NCBI GenBank assembly: GCA_947486575.1
Contig: CANKUB010000027.1
Location: 1 to 43,573 of the forward strand
Length of the DNA: 43,573 nt
Origin: Betaproteobacteria bacterium
Lineage (GTDB): Bacteria > Pseudomonadota > Gammaproteobacteria > Burkholderiales > SG8-41
Reading direction: 5' to 3'
Under the pieces are notes generated by a model. It searched no databases. It saw only the letters and a list, made by a program, of their open reading frames with translations, and had not been told where the DNA came from. Positions within the stretch are counted from its first letter, which is position 1. Each line of letters opens with the position of its first letter. Below are positions 1 through 7,589 of the stretch, in pieces. A program made the position numbers and the translations under genes.

Positions 1-194
1 GACCAACCGAAAAATTCCAGGCCCATAGCGACATTGTGGCTTTCTGGATGCGGAAGGGATCGTAATTTACTCCTGCGTGCATCCATAGCTCACCTGTTCA
101 ATCCTCGAATTATTCTTCGGGGCAATAACCGACTGCAATGCGTCCACGCCAGAAATTGGCGTCTATGCAAAACCGAGTTTTTCAACACAATAGG
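1..194. repeat. MITE-like element, copy 1 (left end outside window)
   Basis: This stretch is about 97% identical to 4012-4205 in the same orientation; I count about five mismatches over 194 bases. Its right end carries the same tail (AGTTTTTCAACACAATAGG) that forms the right terminal inverted repeat of the second copy. No transposase ORF lies inside. The left terminus would lie before base 1, so this copy is cut by the window edge. Confidence 0.85.
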
Positions 195-268
195 CCACAA
201 CCAGCCGATCATTGCTTTAGCGTAGCCGTAATAAGATCGGCCGCCCCACTCCGAAACCTGCCCGACGA

Positions 269-395
269 CCTATGCGTGCAATTCGGCCTGAGCCGCCGTT
301 GGTTCCTTGTGACATGGGCGACCGGTGCCTCGGTTACCGGCCATTGCCCTAAAGTAAGATTGGATGGCCGCTGTCTAGGACGACGAATGCGCGCC
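269..395. repeat. Degenerate intergenic repeat, copy a
   Basis: Bases 269-302 match the reverse complement of 1307-1340 at 31 of 34 positions. Bases 309-393 match 1030-1117 in the same orientation, sharing GTGACATGGGCGACCGGTG and TGGCCGCTGTCTAG. It is one of four copies in this window of a ~110-bp repeat built around GCGGCC(A/G)TTCG-like cores. No coding potential is seen. Confidence 0.7.
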
Positions 396-596
396 CCCGA
401 CCCACTCTGGCCTTCGGCTTTCTCCATACTGGTCTTCACGTTGTTCCCGCCGATCCCGTACTGATCACCTACACTGGTTTCGCATTTACCTGTGCATGTC
501 GAGCAACAGTGGAGGTCATTGATAATTCGGCTCAAACCTCAGAATTAGTCAAATTTTGGTTGGCGGCGACATGTAACCCGTTCGACAGCCGGGTAC

Positions 597-621
597 AAAC
601 TGCAAATTTCCGATGCAGTTT
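597..621. repeat. Perfect 8-bp inverted repeat upstream of small ORF
   Basis: AAACTGCA at 597-604 and TGCAGTTT at 614-621 are perfect inverted arms with a 9-base spacer. The site lies about 130 bp upstream of the small gene at 752. It could be an operator or simply a small hairpin. I see no convincing sigma-70 promoter near it. Confidence 0.35.
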
Positions 622-751
622 AAGCTTCTTGTAAGACCCATGTAAGGTTTCGGATAAATGATTATTCCGTTCGTGTGGTAATTGTTGTTTAGAACTCTTA
701 TGTTCGACGATGTTACTTATTCACATCCATAGTCGTTTACAGGAGACTCAA

Positions 752-916
752 ATGGCAGACCAGCAACACAGTGCGCAGTCAGGAACAGCGCCAACAACTC
801 TCACCGGAAGACGTTTCATAGACATGAGCTTTTCTGAAAAGATAGTCTTTATCGGAAAAGCATTCGTCATGTTGTGCACTGGTGGATTCGTGTACCCCAA
901 TATTTGGGTCGATTAG
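752..916 (+). CDS. Small conserved-looking hypothetical protein (54 aa)
   Basis: A 54-residue ORF begins at ATG 752 behind a strong ribosome-binding site (AGGAGA at 741-746, 5 bases before the ATG). The first ~25 residues are polar (MADQQHSAQSGTAPTT...). The C-terminal half, MSFSEKIVFIGKAFVMLCTGGF, reads as one short hydrophobic segment of about 18-20 residues ending in YPNIWVD. This suggests a single-pass inner-membrane or membrane-associated peptide. An in-frame upstream ATG at 710 would add 14 residues but has no comparable ribosome-binding site. The gene sits alone between repeat copies a and b. I do not recognise a named family, and the function is unknown. The ribosome-binding site and residue composition make it likelier to be real than the other short ORFs nearby. 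Confidence 0.65.
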   Translation: MADQQHSAQSGTAPTTLTGRRFIDMSFSEKIVFIGKAFVMLCTGGFVYPNIWVD

Positions 917-1029
917 CGCGTTACCGTCGCTGCGAGGAGAATCTATTCACGACTCTTCCTCGGAGGCGAAATTGCCGCACCGAGCGGCCTCGCGCGGTGA
1001 CTGCCCCCGACCCCTGTCGTTGGCGCCGT

Positions 1030-1117
1030 GTGACATGGGCGACCGGTGTCCGTCGGTTACCAGCCATTGCTCAAAATGGTAGGTCGAATGGCCGCTGTCT
1101 AGAGCGATGAATGCGTG
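1030..1117. repeat. Degenerate intergenic repeat, copy b
   Basis: Same orientation as copy a: it shares GTGACATGGGCGACCGGTG, the CGGTTACC(A/G)GCCATTGC core and ATGGCCGCTGTCTAG. It is followed directly by the hairpin at 1120-1210, and then by an inverted copy (1207-1340). Confidence 0.65.
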
Positions 1118-1119
1118 CT

Positions 1120-1210
1120 CCCGTTAAGGTTGTCCGACGCCTGCCCGCTAGCAGCGTTGAGCATGCGCAAGTCCGCGCCTCAGGGCAGGCGTCGGACAAC
1201 CCTTAACGGG
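1120..1210. repeat. Long hairpin with 27/28-bp arms
   Basis: The left arm at 1120-1146 (starting CCCGTTAAGG, ending CGCCTGCCC) and the right arm at 1183-1210 are exact reverse complements apart from one extra base in the right arm, with a 36-base loop. There is no T-run after either arm, so it is not a standard terminator. It sits exactly between two inverted copies of the local repeat family, which suggests a palindromic insertion or a composite repeat end. Confidence 0.8.
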
Positions 1211-1340
1211 TACTGACATACCCTGATGTTGCAAGCGGCCGTTCGATCCGACTTTTTCACCTACGTCCGCTGACCTTCGCATTGCAGCCCTTCGTGGCAC
1301 GGACCGCCAACGGCGGCTGAGGCCGAGTTGCACTCATAGG
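1207..1340. repeat. Degenerate intergenic repeat, copy c (inverted relative to a and b)
   Basis: It aligns in the same orientation with 4207-4317. Shared blocks are CGGGTACTG, GCAAGCGGCCGTTCGA, CACCTACG.CCGCTGAC, TTGCAGCC.TTCGTGGC and CGCCAACGGCGG. Its 3' third is the reverse complement of 269-302. No ORF with a ribosome-binding site is present. Confidence 0.75.
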
Positions 1341-1399
1341 CCGTTCGGCAGGTTTCCGACTGAAGTAGCAGGCGTCCTGGTAATCCGGCATGGGCCGGA

Positions 1400-2389
1400 T
1401 TACTCTGCTTTGATGTTTGCGTCCTGTACTACTTTGGCCCAACGCTTAATCTCAGACACCATGGCACCACCGAATTCCTGTGGAGTACTGGCGATGATCT
1501 CGAGTCCCATGGTTGAAAAGCGCTCCTGATGAACGGGATCGCGCAGAATACGGCTAATTTCCGACTGGAGCTTGTCGATGAGCGGCTTGGGGGTACGCCG
1601 CGGTGCGAGTATGCCTTGCCAGTCTCGCACCACGGTGTTGGGCACGCCAGCCTCGGCCATGGTTTGCACGTCAGGCAGTTGCGCGGAGCGTTCCCTGGAG
1701 GCCACCGCCAGTGCACGGAGCCGCCCCGCACGGACGAAGGCGAGCGAGGACGTCATCGAAGCGAAGCTCATCGTAACAGTGCCGCTCAGCAGATCGGCTA
1801 TCGCCGGACCGCCACCTTTGTAGGGAATGTGAGTGAGCTTCACGCCGCTATTGAGCGCGAAAAACTCCCCAATCAGATGCGGCGCGCCGCCGATACCTGA
1901 TGATGCAAAATTGAGCGCACCCGGTTTCTCTTTGGCCTGAGCGATTATGTCTTTCACGGAACGTATCGACGATTTGGCATTGACTACCAGCACATTGCCG
2001 ACGGCCGCCGTCATGGTCACGGGTTCGAAATCCTTTATCGGGTCGTAGGGCATCTTGAGCAGACTGGGATTGACCGAATGGCGGATCGAGATCAATACCA
2101 GCGTGTAGCCGTCCGGGTTGGCCTTGGCGGCCAGGTCGGTGCCGATGATCTCCGCTGCGCCAGGGCGATTATCGACCAGCACCTGCTGGCCCCAGCGTTC
2201 AGTGAGGCCAGCACCGACGATGCGCGCCACGCCGTCACTGCTGCCTCCGGGCGGCACGGGCACCAGCAGACGTATGGGGCGTGTGGGATAGGTAGCGCCA
2301 GACTGTGCGTGAGTGCCGGGGTGCACAGAAATCAATACCCCTGCTGCTACCAGTGCCATTATATTGCGCTTCAGGATGTTATCTTTCAT
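1400..2389 (-). CDS. Bug/TctC family tripartite tricarboxylate receptor (periplasmic binding protein)
   Basis: About 329 residues, a normal length for Bug receptors of the TTT/TctC superfamily, which bind small carboxylated solutes in the periplasm. The start MKDNILKRN is followed by a hydrophobic stretch (IMALVAAGVLISV) and a signal-peptidase-like THAQ site. The family signatures follow: YPTRPIRLLVPVPPGG at the N-terminus, VDNRPGA, ANPDGYTL, a THIPYKG motif mid-protein, and a C-terminal ERFSTMGLEII region. An alternative ATG at 2431 has a GGCGGA-type ribosome-binding site and would overlap the preceding gene's stop. I prefer 2389 because of the signal peptide. It lies just downstream of the asparaginase-like gene on the same strand and probably shares its transcript. 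No tctA or tctB transporter genes are nearby. Some Bug proteins are known to bind aspartate, which would fit the neighbour, but the ligand here is inference. Confidence 0.9.
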   Translation of the reverse strand: MKDNILKRNIMALVAAGVLISVHPGTHAQSGATYPTRPIRLLVPVPPGGSSDGVARIVGAGLTERWGQQVLVDNRPGAAEIIGTDLAAKANPDGYTLVLISIRHSVNPSLLKMPYDPIKDFEPVTMTAAVGNVLVVNAKSSIRSVKDIIAQAKEKPGALNFASSGIGGAPHLIGEFFALNSGVKLTHIPYKGGGPAIADLLSGTVTMSFASMTSSLAFVRAGRLRALAVASRERSAQLPDVQTMAEAGVPNTVVRDWQGILAPRRTPKPLIDKLQSEISRILRDPVHQERFSTMGLEIIASTPQEFGGAMVSEIKRWAKVVQDANIKAE

Positions 2390-2423
2390 GACGTGTTTTG
2401 GATAATTTGTGAAAATGGTCTGC

Positions 2424-3407
2424 TCAGGCATTTGCAAAGATTTCCGCCAGTTGCGCGCGATCTTGCGTTTGGGCAAGCGCTACCATAAGCAAGATGCGTG
2501 CCTTGATGCCGCTGAGAAATCCTCCCGCTATGGCACCGTGCGCCATGACGCTCTTGAGCGAACCGAGGTAGCCCTTGGAGGCATAGGGCGGTCCGGCCAG
2601 ATGGCGGGAAGTCACCACCACCGGAATCCCGGCGGCCAGCGCATCGCACACCCCATGGTAGAAAGGTAAGTTCATATTGCCGGCACCGACAGCGTCGACG
2701 ACGATGCCATCGACGCGCGCGGCGATGCATGCGCGCAGCAGCAAATCGTTCGCGCCCTGCGTATTGACCACGAGTTGCACGTTCTGTTTGACGTGATCCA
2801 CCTCAAGGTGCGGGCGGCGGCGCGGGTGCGCGAACCAGGTCACGCCGGATTTGGATACCATCCCAATCTTGCCGCCATCGCGTGAGGTAAACGCGTCAAG
2901 GCTCAGCGTATCCGCCTTGACCACATAGCGCGCTGCGTGGATCTGTCCGCCCACACACACCATCACGCCGCGTGCAGCGGCAAGCGGATCGGCGGCAATC
3001 ATTGCGGCATACAGAATATTCCGTGGGCCATCGGCATCTTTCTCATCGAAATCGCGCTGCGCACCGGTGACCACAATCGGCTTGTCCGAGCCTACGGTCA
3101 AATCGAGCAGATAGGCGGTTTGTTCCAGTGTTGCGGTACCGTGGGTGACCACCGCACCGGATGCTGCATTGTCCACAAGCACTGCACGCAACGTGTCGCG
3201 CAGCCCGAACACCGTCGGTGTATCGATCACCGCGCTGTTGACACGCGAATGTTCACGCGCACGAATGTCGGCAACAGCAGCAAGCTCTGGCACGTTCGCA
3301 ACGAGTTCTTCTGCGCTTGCTGCCGCGACGTGCCCGCCCAGAGCCGCATCGTACTTGGATGCGATCGTGCCGCCCGTGCCTACGATCCAGACTATCGGTT
3401 TGCTCAT
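2424..3407 (-). CDS. L-asparaginase-like amidohydrolase (asparaginase/glutaminase family), catalytic Asp replaced
   Basis: 327 residues, the expected length for a bacterial type I/II L-asparaginase, which hydrolyses asparagine to aspartate and ammonia. The start MSKPIVW at 3407 has an AGGGTATCACC-ATG leader. The first active-site motif TGGTIAS is intact at residues 11-17 (nucleophile Thr14). The second motif reads THGTATLEQTA at residues 88-98: Thr91 is present, but the aspartate expected next to it (Asp90 in E. coli AnsB) is Ala92, codon GCA at 3132-3134. DGPRN (127-131) and a lysine matching Lys162 of AnsB (Lys164, YVVKADT) are kept. There is no signal peptide, so it is probably cytoplasmic. 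It is followed by the Bug receptor. The missing aspartate suggests altered substrate use or weak asparaginase activity, so I do not give it a gene symbol. Confidence 0.88.
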   Translation of the reverse strand: MSKPIVWIVGTGGTIASKYDAALGGHVAAASAEELVANVPELAAVADIRAREHSRVNSAVIDTPTVFGLRDTLRAVLVDNAASGAVVTHGTATLEQTAYLLDLTVGSDKPIVVTGAQRDFDEKDADGPRNILYAAMIAADPLAAARGVMVCVGGQIHAARYVVKADTLSLDAFTSRDGGKIGMVSKSGVTWFAHPRRRPHLEVDHVKQNVQLVVNTQGANDLLLRACIAARVDGIVVDAVGAGNMNLPFYHGVCDALAAGIPVVVTSRHLAGPPYASKGYLGSLKSVMAHGAIAGGFLSGIKARILLMVALAQTQDRAQLAEIFANA

Positions 3408-3608
3408 GGTGATACCCTGATATTGGCGCGCGCTTTTAACTGACCAGTTGTATTTGCCGAAAACATGCACTTTTTTGCAGAACGGGCTACGCTTCTTTGG
3501 ATAAGTCTACCAGACCGTGTTGTGGTTTCGCCCCTGTTGTAATTCTTGCGGCCCATGGGTGAGCGTGACCCATTGCACGAAACGCACCGCTTGCGCGATA
3601 CTCACTGC

Positions 3609-3632
3609 GCCAACGCCAACGCCAACGCCAAC
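3609..3632. repeat. Hexanucleotide tandem repeat (GCCAAC)x4
   Basis: Four perfect GCCAAC units in a row at the 5' edge of the transposase remnant. In that reading frame they encode alternating Ala-Asn. Confidence 0.8.
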
Positions 3633-3914
3633 GGCTTCAGCCCGTACGCCGGGGTGCGCTGTGATGCCAAGGATCGCCAAGGTATCGAACAACTGTGCCG
3701 CTACATCACGCGCCGGGCGATCTCCAACGAGCGCCTTGCCATCAACCGCGAAGGCAACGTGGTACTCAAGTTGAAAATACCCTGGCGCAACGGCACACCA
3801 CCACTTGCGCTCACCCAGATGGCATTAGTGCAGCGGCTGGGGGCGGTCGGGCGCAGGCCAAGGCTGCACCTGATACGATTTAGTGGTGTCCATGCTTCGA
3901 ATGCAAAGCTGTGA
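3630..3914 (+). pseudogene. IS91-type (Y2/IS801-like) transposase, C-terminal remnant
   Basis: The frame reads NGFSPYAGVRCDAKDRQ, then EQLCRYITRRAISNERL, LKIPWRNGTPPLALT, and PRPRLHL-type residues (RRPRLHLIRFSGVHASNAKL) before a TGA. This order matches the C-terminal part of IS91/IS801-family transposases: FSLHAGV, LCRYI.RP, L..PYRDGT and PRPR..L.RFHGV..PN. Only about 95 codons are recognisable. The N-terminal zinc-binding and catalytic tyrosine regions are absent, and the reading ends early. It is therefore a dead fragment. It lies beside the MITE-like element at 3981, consistent with an old landing zone for mobile DNA. Confidence 0.8.
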
Positions 3915-3980
3915 TCACGGGTTGTGCCTGTATCCGTAAATTGAATGCCTCATAGCAGACTGTCTTCGCGGTCAGCAAAG

Positions 3981-4207
3981 GGTCTATTCTGTTGAAAAAG
4001 TCCATTTTTGAGACCAACCGAAAAATTCCAGGCCCATAGCGACATTGTGGCTTTCTGGATGGGGAAGGGATCGTAATTTACTCCTGCGTGCATCCATGGC
4101 TCACCTGTTCAATCCTCGAATTATTCTTCGGGGCAATAACCGACTGCAATGCGTCCACGCTAGAAATTGGCGTCTATGCAATTCCGAGTTTTTCAACACA
4201 ATAGGTC
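3981..4207. mobile_element. MITE-like element, copy 2 (complete)
   Basis: A ~227-bp unit with 21-bp imperfect terminal inverted repeats. The left end (3981-4001) reads GGTCTATTCTGTTGAAAAAGT. The reverse complement of the right end (4187-4207) matches it at 17 of 21 positions. The interior (4012-4205) repeats bases 1-194 of the window. No transposase is encoded. I cannot see a clear target-site duplication. The ends resemble those of IS elements ending in TGTTGAAAAA, but I cannot name the parent. Confidence 0.7.
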
Positions 4208-4317
4208 GGGTACTGCCATAGCCTGACGCAGCAAGCGGCCGTTCGAATCAACTTTCACACCTACGACCGCTGACTACGTTGCAGCCGTTCGTGGCTCTGA
4301 TCGCCAACGGCGGTTGA
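4207..4317. repeat. Degenerate intergenic repeat, copy d
   Basis: Same orientation as copy c (1207-1340), with shared blocks such as GCAAGCGGCCGTTCGA and CGCCAACGGCGG. It begins exactly at the right end of the MITE-like element, so the element probably inserted at or next to this repeat. The following stretch to 4442 holds nothing I can recognise. Confidence 0.7.
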
Positions 4318-4442
4318 ATCCGCCCCGAACAGCTGCCGGTCGGCTGCACCGACCCGTATGACCGCAGAGGGTTGATTCGACACATTCAGGTACCGCAAAA
4401 GCAGTCGTCACGTCGGGCCGACCCAAGGCACGTTTTCACTGA

Positions 4443-5090
4443 TCAGGACACGCTTTCCCCGGTGCGCGTTACCAGATGCCCGAGACGACGCTTTACCAGA
4501 TTCACCAAGGCGAACCCGGCCTGCAGGGCAATGCCGAAGCAGGCGATGCCGATGGCGAAGAGGATAAATTTATCGCTGGGCGACGGCAAGCGCTCAGCTT
4601 CGCGCAGGATCACCGCGATGCCCTCGCCGACGCCGATGGCCGCCCCGGCGCTCGACGACATCACCAGCACGAAGTACGAGCGCGTGACATTCGGCAGAAA
4701 TAACAGCGCCGCCAGTGGTGCACCGCTACGTAGATGCCGCAGGGCCTCGACGCCGTTGTCGGCAACATAAGCGGCTGCGTAGGGCACCAGCGACAGCGCT
4801 ACGGTCATTACGCCGGAGAGCGCAATGCTGTAGCCAAACAGCGTCGCGTCGCGCGCAATGATATTGAACAGAAAGAACATCACGACAAAAGTCGGTGCCG
4901 CGCGCATCAGCCCGATCAGTGCCGCCGCAACTGCACTGGCCATGCGACCGCCAAGACGCGCTCGTGCCAATGGCGCACCCAGCGCTAGCCCGATCACCAG
5001 CGCAATAGCGGCGATCTTGAAATTGACCACCATGCCCACGAAAAGGTGCGGCAGAAAAACAGACACCATGTGTTCGGCGTAGAGGCTCAT
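4443..5090 (-). CDS. Polar amino-acid ABC transporter permease (HisM/GlnP-like)
   Basis: 215 residues, typical for a single-domain permease of the His/Glu/Gln/Arg importer family, located in the inner membrane. Hydrophobic segments occur at about residues 12-38, 48-75, 85-110, 120-145 and 180-205. The cytoplasmic loop that contacts the ATPase appears as SAGAAIGVGEGIAVILREAE, at the place where family members have the EAA-type loop. The start ATG overlaps the stop of the upstream fused permease gene by four bases (ATGA), so the two are translationally coupled and probably form the heteromeric membrane core. No ATP-binding subunit gene lies next to them in this window. Confidence 0.88.
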   Translation of the reverse strand: MSLYAEHMVSVFLPHLFVGMVVNFKIAAIALVIGLALGAPLARARLGGRMASAVAAALIGLMRAAPTFVVMFFLFNIIARDATLFGYSIALSGVMTVALSLVPYAAAYVADNGVEALRHLRSGAPLAALLFLPNVTRSYFVLVMSSSAGAAIGVGEGIAVILREAERLPSPSDKFILFAIGIACFGIALQAGFALVNLVKRRLGHLVTRTGESVS

Positions 5091-6760
5091 GGGGTTGCCT
5101 GCCGCTGTTCGAGATACGCGCGCAACTTGCCGCATAGATGCACCACGATGGCGACGACCACGAGGTAGTAAATCAGCAGTAGTGAGTAGGTGGTGGCGCG
5201 ACCGCTGGCAAACGCGGTGATGTCGGTGAGCGCGCTCAAGAGTTCGGGCGCGCCGATGAAACTGGCTATCGGCGTGCCTTTGGTGGCATTGATCAGAAAC
5301 GAAACAATCTGTGTCGCCGAGCGGCTGACCGCCGCACTGAATAGGCCCGCATTGCCGGGCATCGGGACGCGCTCGGCGCGCAACGTTTGCATCGCCTCGG
5401 CGATTGCCTGCGCGGCATTGCTGCCGTTGGTGAGTCCCAGCGCCAGAATCGCAGCACATAACGCAACCGCAGACGAGTAGGCGAAGAACGTCTGGGCAAT
5501 GGCAGCGCCTATCACCAGCGTTAGTACGACGGGCGAGCTTTGCATGGTCACCGTCAGCGCGCGTGTCGTCCAGCGCAGCAGTCGATGGCGTGACCCCAGT
5601 GCCGCGCCGAGCAGCAAGGCGAAGCCGAGGGTTGCTGCCAGCGCGCCCGCGATCAGAATCAGTGAATTGACGATGCCCGCCTTGAACAGCGACCATGCGG
5701 GCGCGGTTTTGAACATGGGTAACGCGAGGCTGATACCGGTGTGTTTCTCGGCCCAGCGCTCGAATGCTGTGACACTGGCCGCGAATGGGGTGGCTTGCAG
5801 CGCGGTGTCGAGTGCGGGCAATACGCAGGCGGCATCGGCGTTGCCCTTGGCCGTGTTGCATGCCGCACGCTGCCAGACATCTCGCTGCGCTTCGAGAAAA
5901 CCGGTGGCGATGCGATTGGTGCGGGCGATGTCGAGGAATACGCCGTCGCGATGGAATATCTGGCTGATCAGATCAAGCGCGGCGGCGAGCCGGTCGCTGC
6001 CGCTGCGCGCTACCGCCATGCCCCACGGCACCTGGCTGAAACCAAATTTTTCAGACTGGCGCAGGGCGAAGGCGGGGTCGGTGAAATGGAACGCAAAAAA
6101 GCTGTCGTCCTGCGCGGCCAGTGTGCAGGTCTCGTCGCGCAGGCGTTCGGGCAGAGCGCCTGAGTCGTCGAACAGCATCAGGCGTGCGCCGTGCGAGACG
6201 ATCTGCGCGTTTGAGCCATTGCCGATGGTGACGCAGATGGTGCGCCCGGCGATGTCGCGCCAATCCGTCACCGCGAGTGCGCGCGGCCCCACGAGGACGG
6301 TCTGTGATTGATAGTAATGCGGGCGGATGAAGCGGGCCTGCCCGTCGCGCTGGGTGTTGTGGCCCATGGTCGCTATGGTGAGGTCGATGCGATCTTCGGC
6401 GAGCAGCGCAATGCGATTGGCAGGCGTTACTCTGGAGAATTCGATGGTGATGGCCAGACGCCTGGCGATAGCCTGCGCGACATCGACGTCGTAGCCCTTG
6501 CGCGTGGCGCCTTCGCGGGTGCCGAACAAGGGGTAGTTTTCGCGCACACTGACACGCATTTGCTTGTCGCAGAGGATGCGCACCAGCCGGTCTATGCCCG
6601 GTTTGCTGCATCCCCCCGGAGCGGCGGCTGCCGCGCGGGCCTCGGCAAGCAGTCGCGCCAGGGCAGCGTCGGGCGTAGTGTCTTGCTGGGCTTGTGATGT
6701 TATGGCGGTGAACAGGCCCGCGAGCAAACCCAAAGCCGCAAGCAGCACGCGCAAACGCAT
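5087..6760 (-). CDS. Amino-acid ABC transporter: periplasmic binding protein fused to permease
   Basis: 557 residues, about the sum of a binding protein and a permease. Residues 1-25 form a signal sequence or anchor (MRLRVLLAALGLLAGLFTAI). Residues ~65-300 are a family 3 solute-binding domain: MRVSVRENYPLFGTREG, then KGYDVDVAQAIARRL, DRIDLTIATM and GRTICVTIGNGSNA. Residues ~360-557 are a HisM/GlnP-type permease with about five hydrophobic segments and an ATPase-contact loop around INATKGTPIASFIGAPEL. Such fusions are known in Gram-positive GlnPQ-like importers but are unusual in Proteobacteria. The binding domain is covalently held to the membrane core. I chose the start at 6760 over upstream 6838 because the signal sequence begins there. 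It follows the methyltransferase by 22 bp and overlaps the next permease by four bases. Confidence 0.85.
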   Translation of the reverse strand: MRLRVLLAALGLLAGLFTAITSQAQQDTTPDAALARLLAEARAAAAAPGGCSKPGIDRLVRILCDKQMRVSVRENYPLFGTREGATRKGYDVDVAQAIARRLAITIEFSRVTPANRIALLAEDRIDLTIATMGHNTQRDGQARFIRPHYYQSQTVLVGPRALAVTDWRDIAGRTICVTIGNGSNAQIVSHGARLMLFDDSGALPERLRDETCTLAAQDDSFFAFHFTDPAFALRQSEKFGFSQVPWGMAVARSGSDRLAAALDLISQIFHRDGVFLDIARTNRIATGFLEAQRDVWQRAACNTAKGNADAACVLPALDTALQATPFAASVTAFERWAEKHTGISLALPMFKTAPAWSLFKAGIVNSLILIAGALAATLGFALLLGAALGSRHRLLRWTTRALTVTMQSSPVVLTLVIGAAIAQTFFAYSSAVALCAAILALGLTNGSNAAQAIAEAMQTLRAERVPMPGNAGLFSAAVSRSATQIVSFLINATKGTPIASFIGAPELLSALTDITAFASGRATTYSLLLIYYLVVVAIVVHLCGKLRAYLEQRQATP

Positions 6761-6782
6761 TAAGCCGCGCGCAAACCGCAGG

Positions 6783-7493
6783 TCAGACAAAATTTTCTGC
6801 CGCGCCGATTTCAACAATATGCATATCGGCAAAAGCATGCGGCCCGTAGCAATGAATGGTGCGCCCAGTCTCCGCAGCCAGTACGCCGGGCGTCAGTAGC
6901 GCCAGTTTTACGTCGGGTATATTGACCAGAAACGTATGTTCGATGCGTAGTGCCAAGCCCTGGCGTTGCAATATCGCGCGTGAGGATTCCACACTGACAA
7001 AGGCGTTGTGTGTGATCACCGCGCGCCCGCCGGGCGCAAGATGTTGTGCCAAACCCTCCAGGAATAGATTCAGCAACTGGCGCCCATCGGCGCCGCCGCA
7101 ACTCCAGGTTGACAGGCGGCCCTTGACTTCGATGGGCAGCATCGGAAAGTGTGGCAGATTGGCGACGATCAAATCAAAGCGGCGGCCCGCTGTGGGCAGC
7201 CACATATCGCCGCGCTCGATCTTGGCAATATCCGCGTAGCCCAGCTCTCGCAACAGCGTCAAGCCTTCATCAATGGCATCGTCTTCAATGTCCACGCCAA
7301 ACAGCGAGGCAGCGCCCATCGCACCGAGTGCGGCGAGCACGACGCCACTGCCAGAGCCGATTTCGAGCACGGCGGCCCCGCGCACCTGCGCTGCGCTGCC
7401 ACGCAGCACCTGGATTAGCGCAGAGGTGTATTCGCTAGGGCGCAGCGCGGCGCGCGGCGCGCGGGCGGGGATGGAGGCGGTCGTGGGTGTCAC
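6783..7493 (-). CDS. Class I SAM-dependent methyltransferase (HemK/RsmC-like fold)
   Basis: 236 residues starting at GTG. Motif I is VLEIGSGSGVVLAAL (residues ~42-56), the glycine-rich SAM-binding loop, followed by an acidic end of strand 2 (FGVDIEDDAI). The catalytic-loop position reads LIVANLPHFP, i.e. N-L-P-H in place of the NPPY of N-methyltransferases such as PrmC. The C-terminal half has the usual LAPGGRAVITHN strand. The substrate cannot be named from sequence. It lies 22 bp upstream of the fused importer gene on the same strand and may be co-transcribed, though the functional link is unclear. Confidence 0.75.
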   Translation of the reverse strand: MTPTTASIPARAPRAALRPSEYTSALIQVLRGSAAQVRGAAVLEIGSGSGVVLAALGAMGAASLFGVDIEDDAIDEGLTLLRELGYADIAKIERGDMWLPTAGRRFDLIVANLPHFPMLPIEVKGRLSTWSCGGADGRQLLNLFLEGLAQHLAPGGRAVITHNAFVSVESSRAILQRQGLALRIEHTFLVNIPDVKLALLTPGVLAAETGRTIHCYGPHAFADMHIVEIGAAENFV

Positions 7494-7589
7494 TGATGGA
7501 GACCCAGCGACTGGAGATGGCCGGGATAAATTTTCGAAACGTAAGCTATTGATTTTATTGAAAGATTATTGTCTGCAAAAATAACTTTT

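Noticed and set aside
1120-1210. Rho-independent terminator
   Set aside because: The stem is very strong but the loop is 36 bases and neither side has a T-run. It is better explained as a repeat palindrome.
3609-3632. CRISPR or VNTR array
   Set aside because: Only four 6-bp units without spacers, inside a transposase remnant.
4443-5861. A single 472-codon minus-strand frame covering the permease and its upstream region
   Set aside because: Only the part from ATG 5090 encodes the permease. Upstream codons are Arg/His-rich and overlap the fused receptor-permease gene in another frame.
5499-6311. Plus-strand 270-codon frame
   Set aside because: Antisense to the binding-protein domain; Ala/Ser/Arg-rich with no motif.
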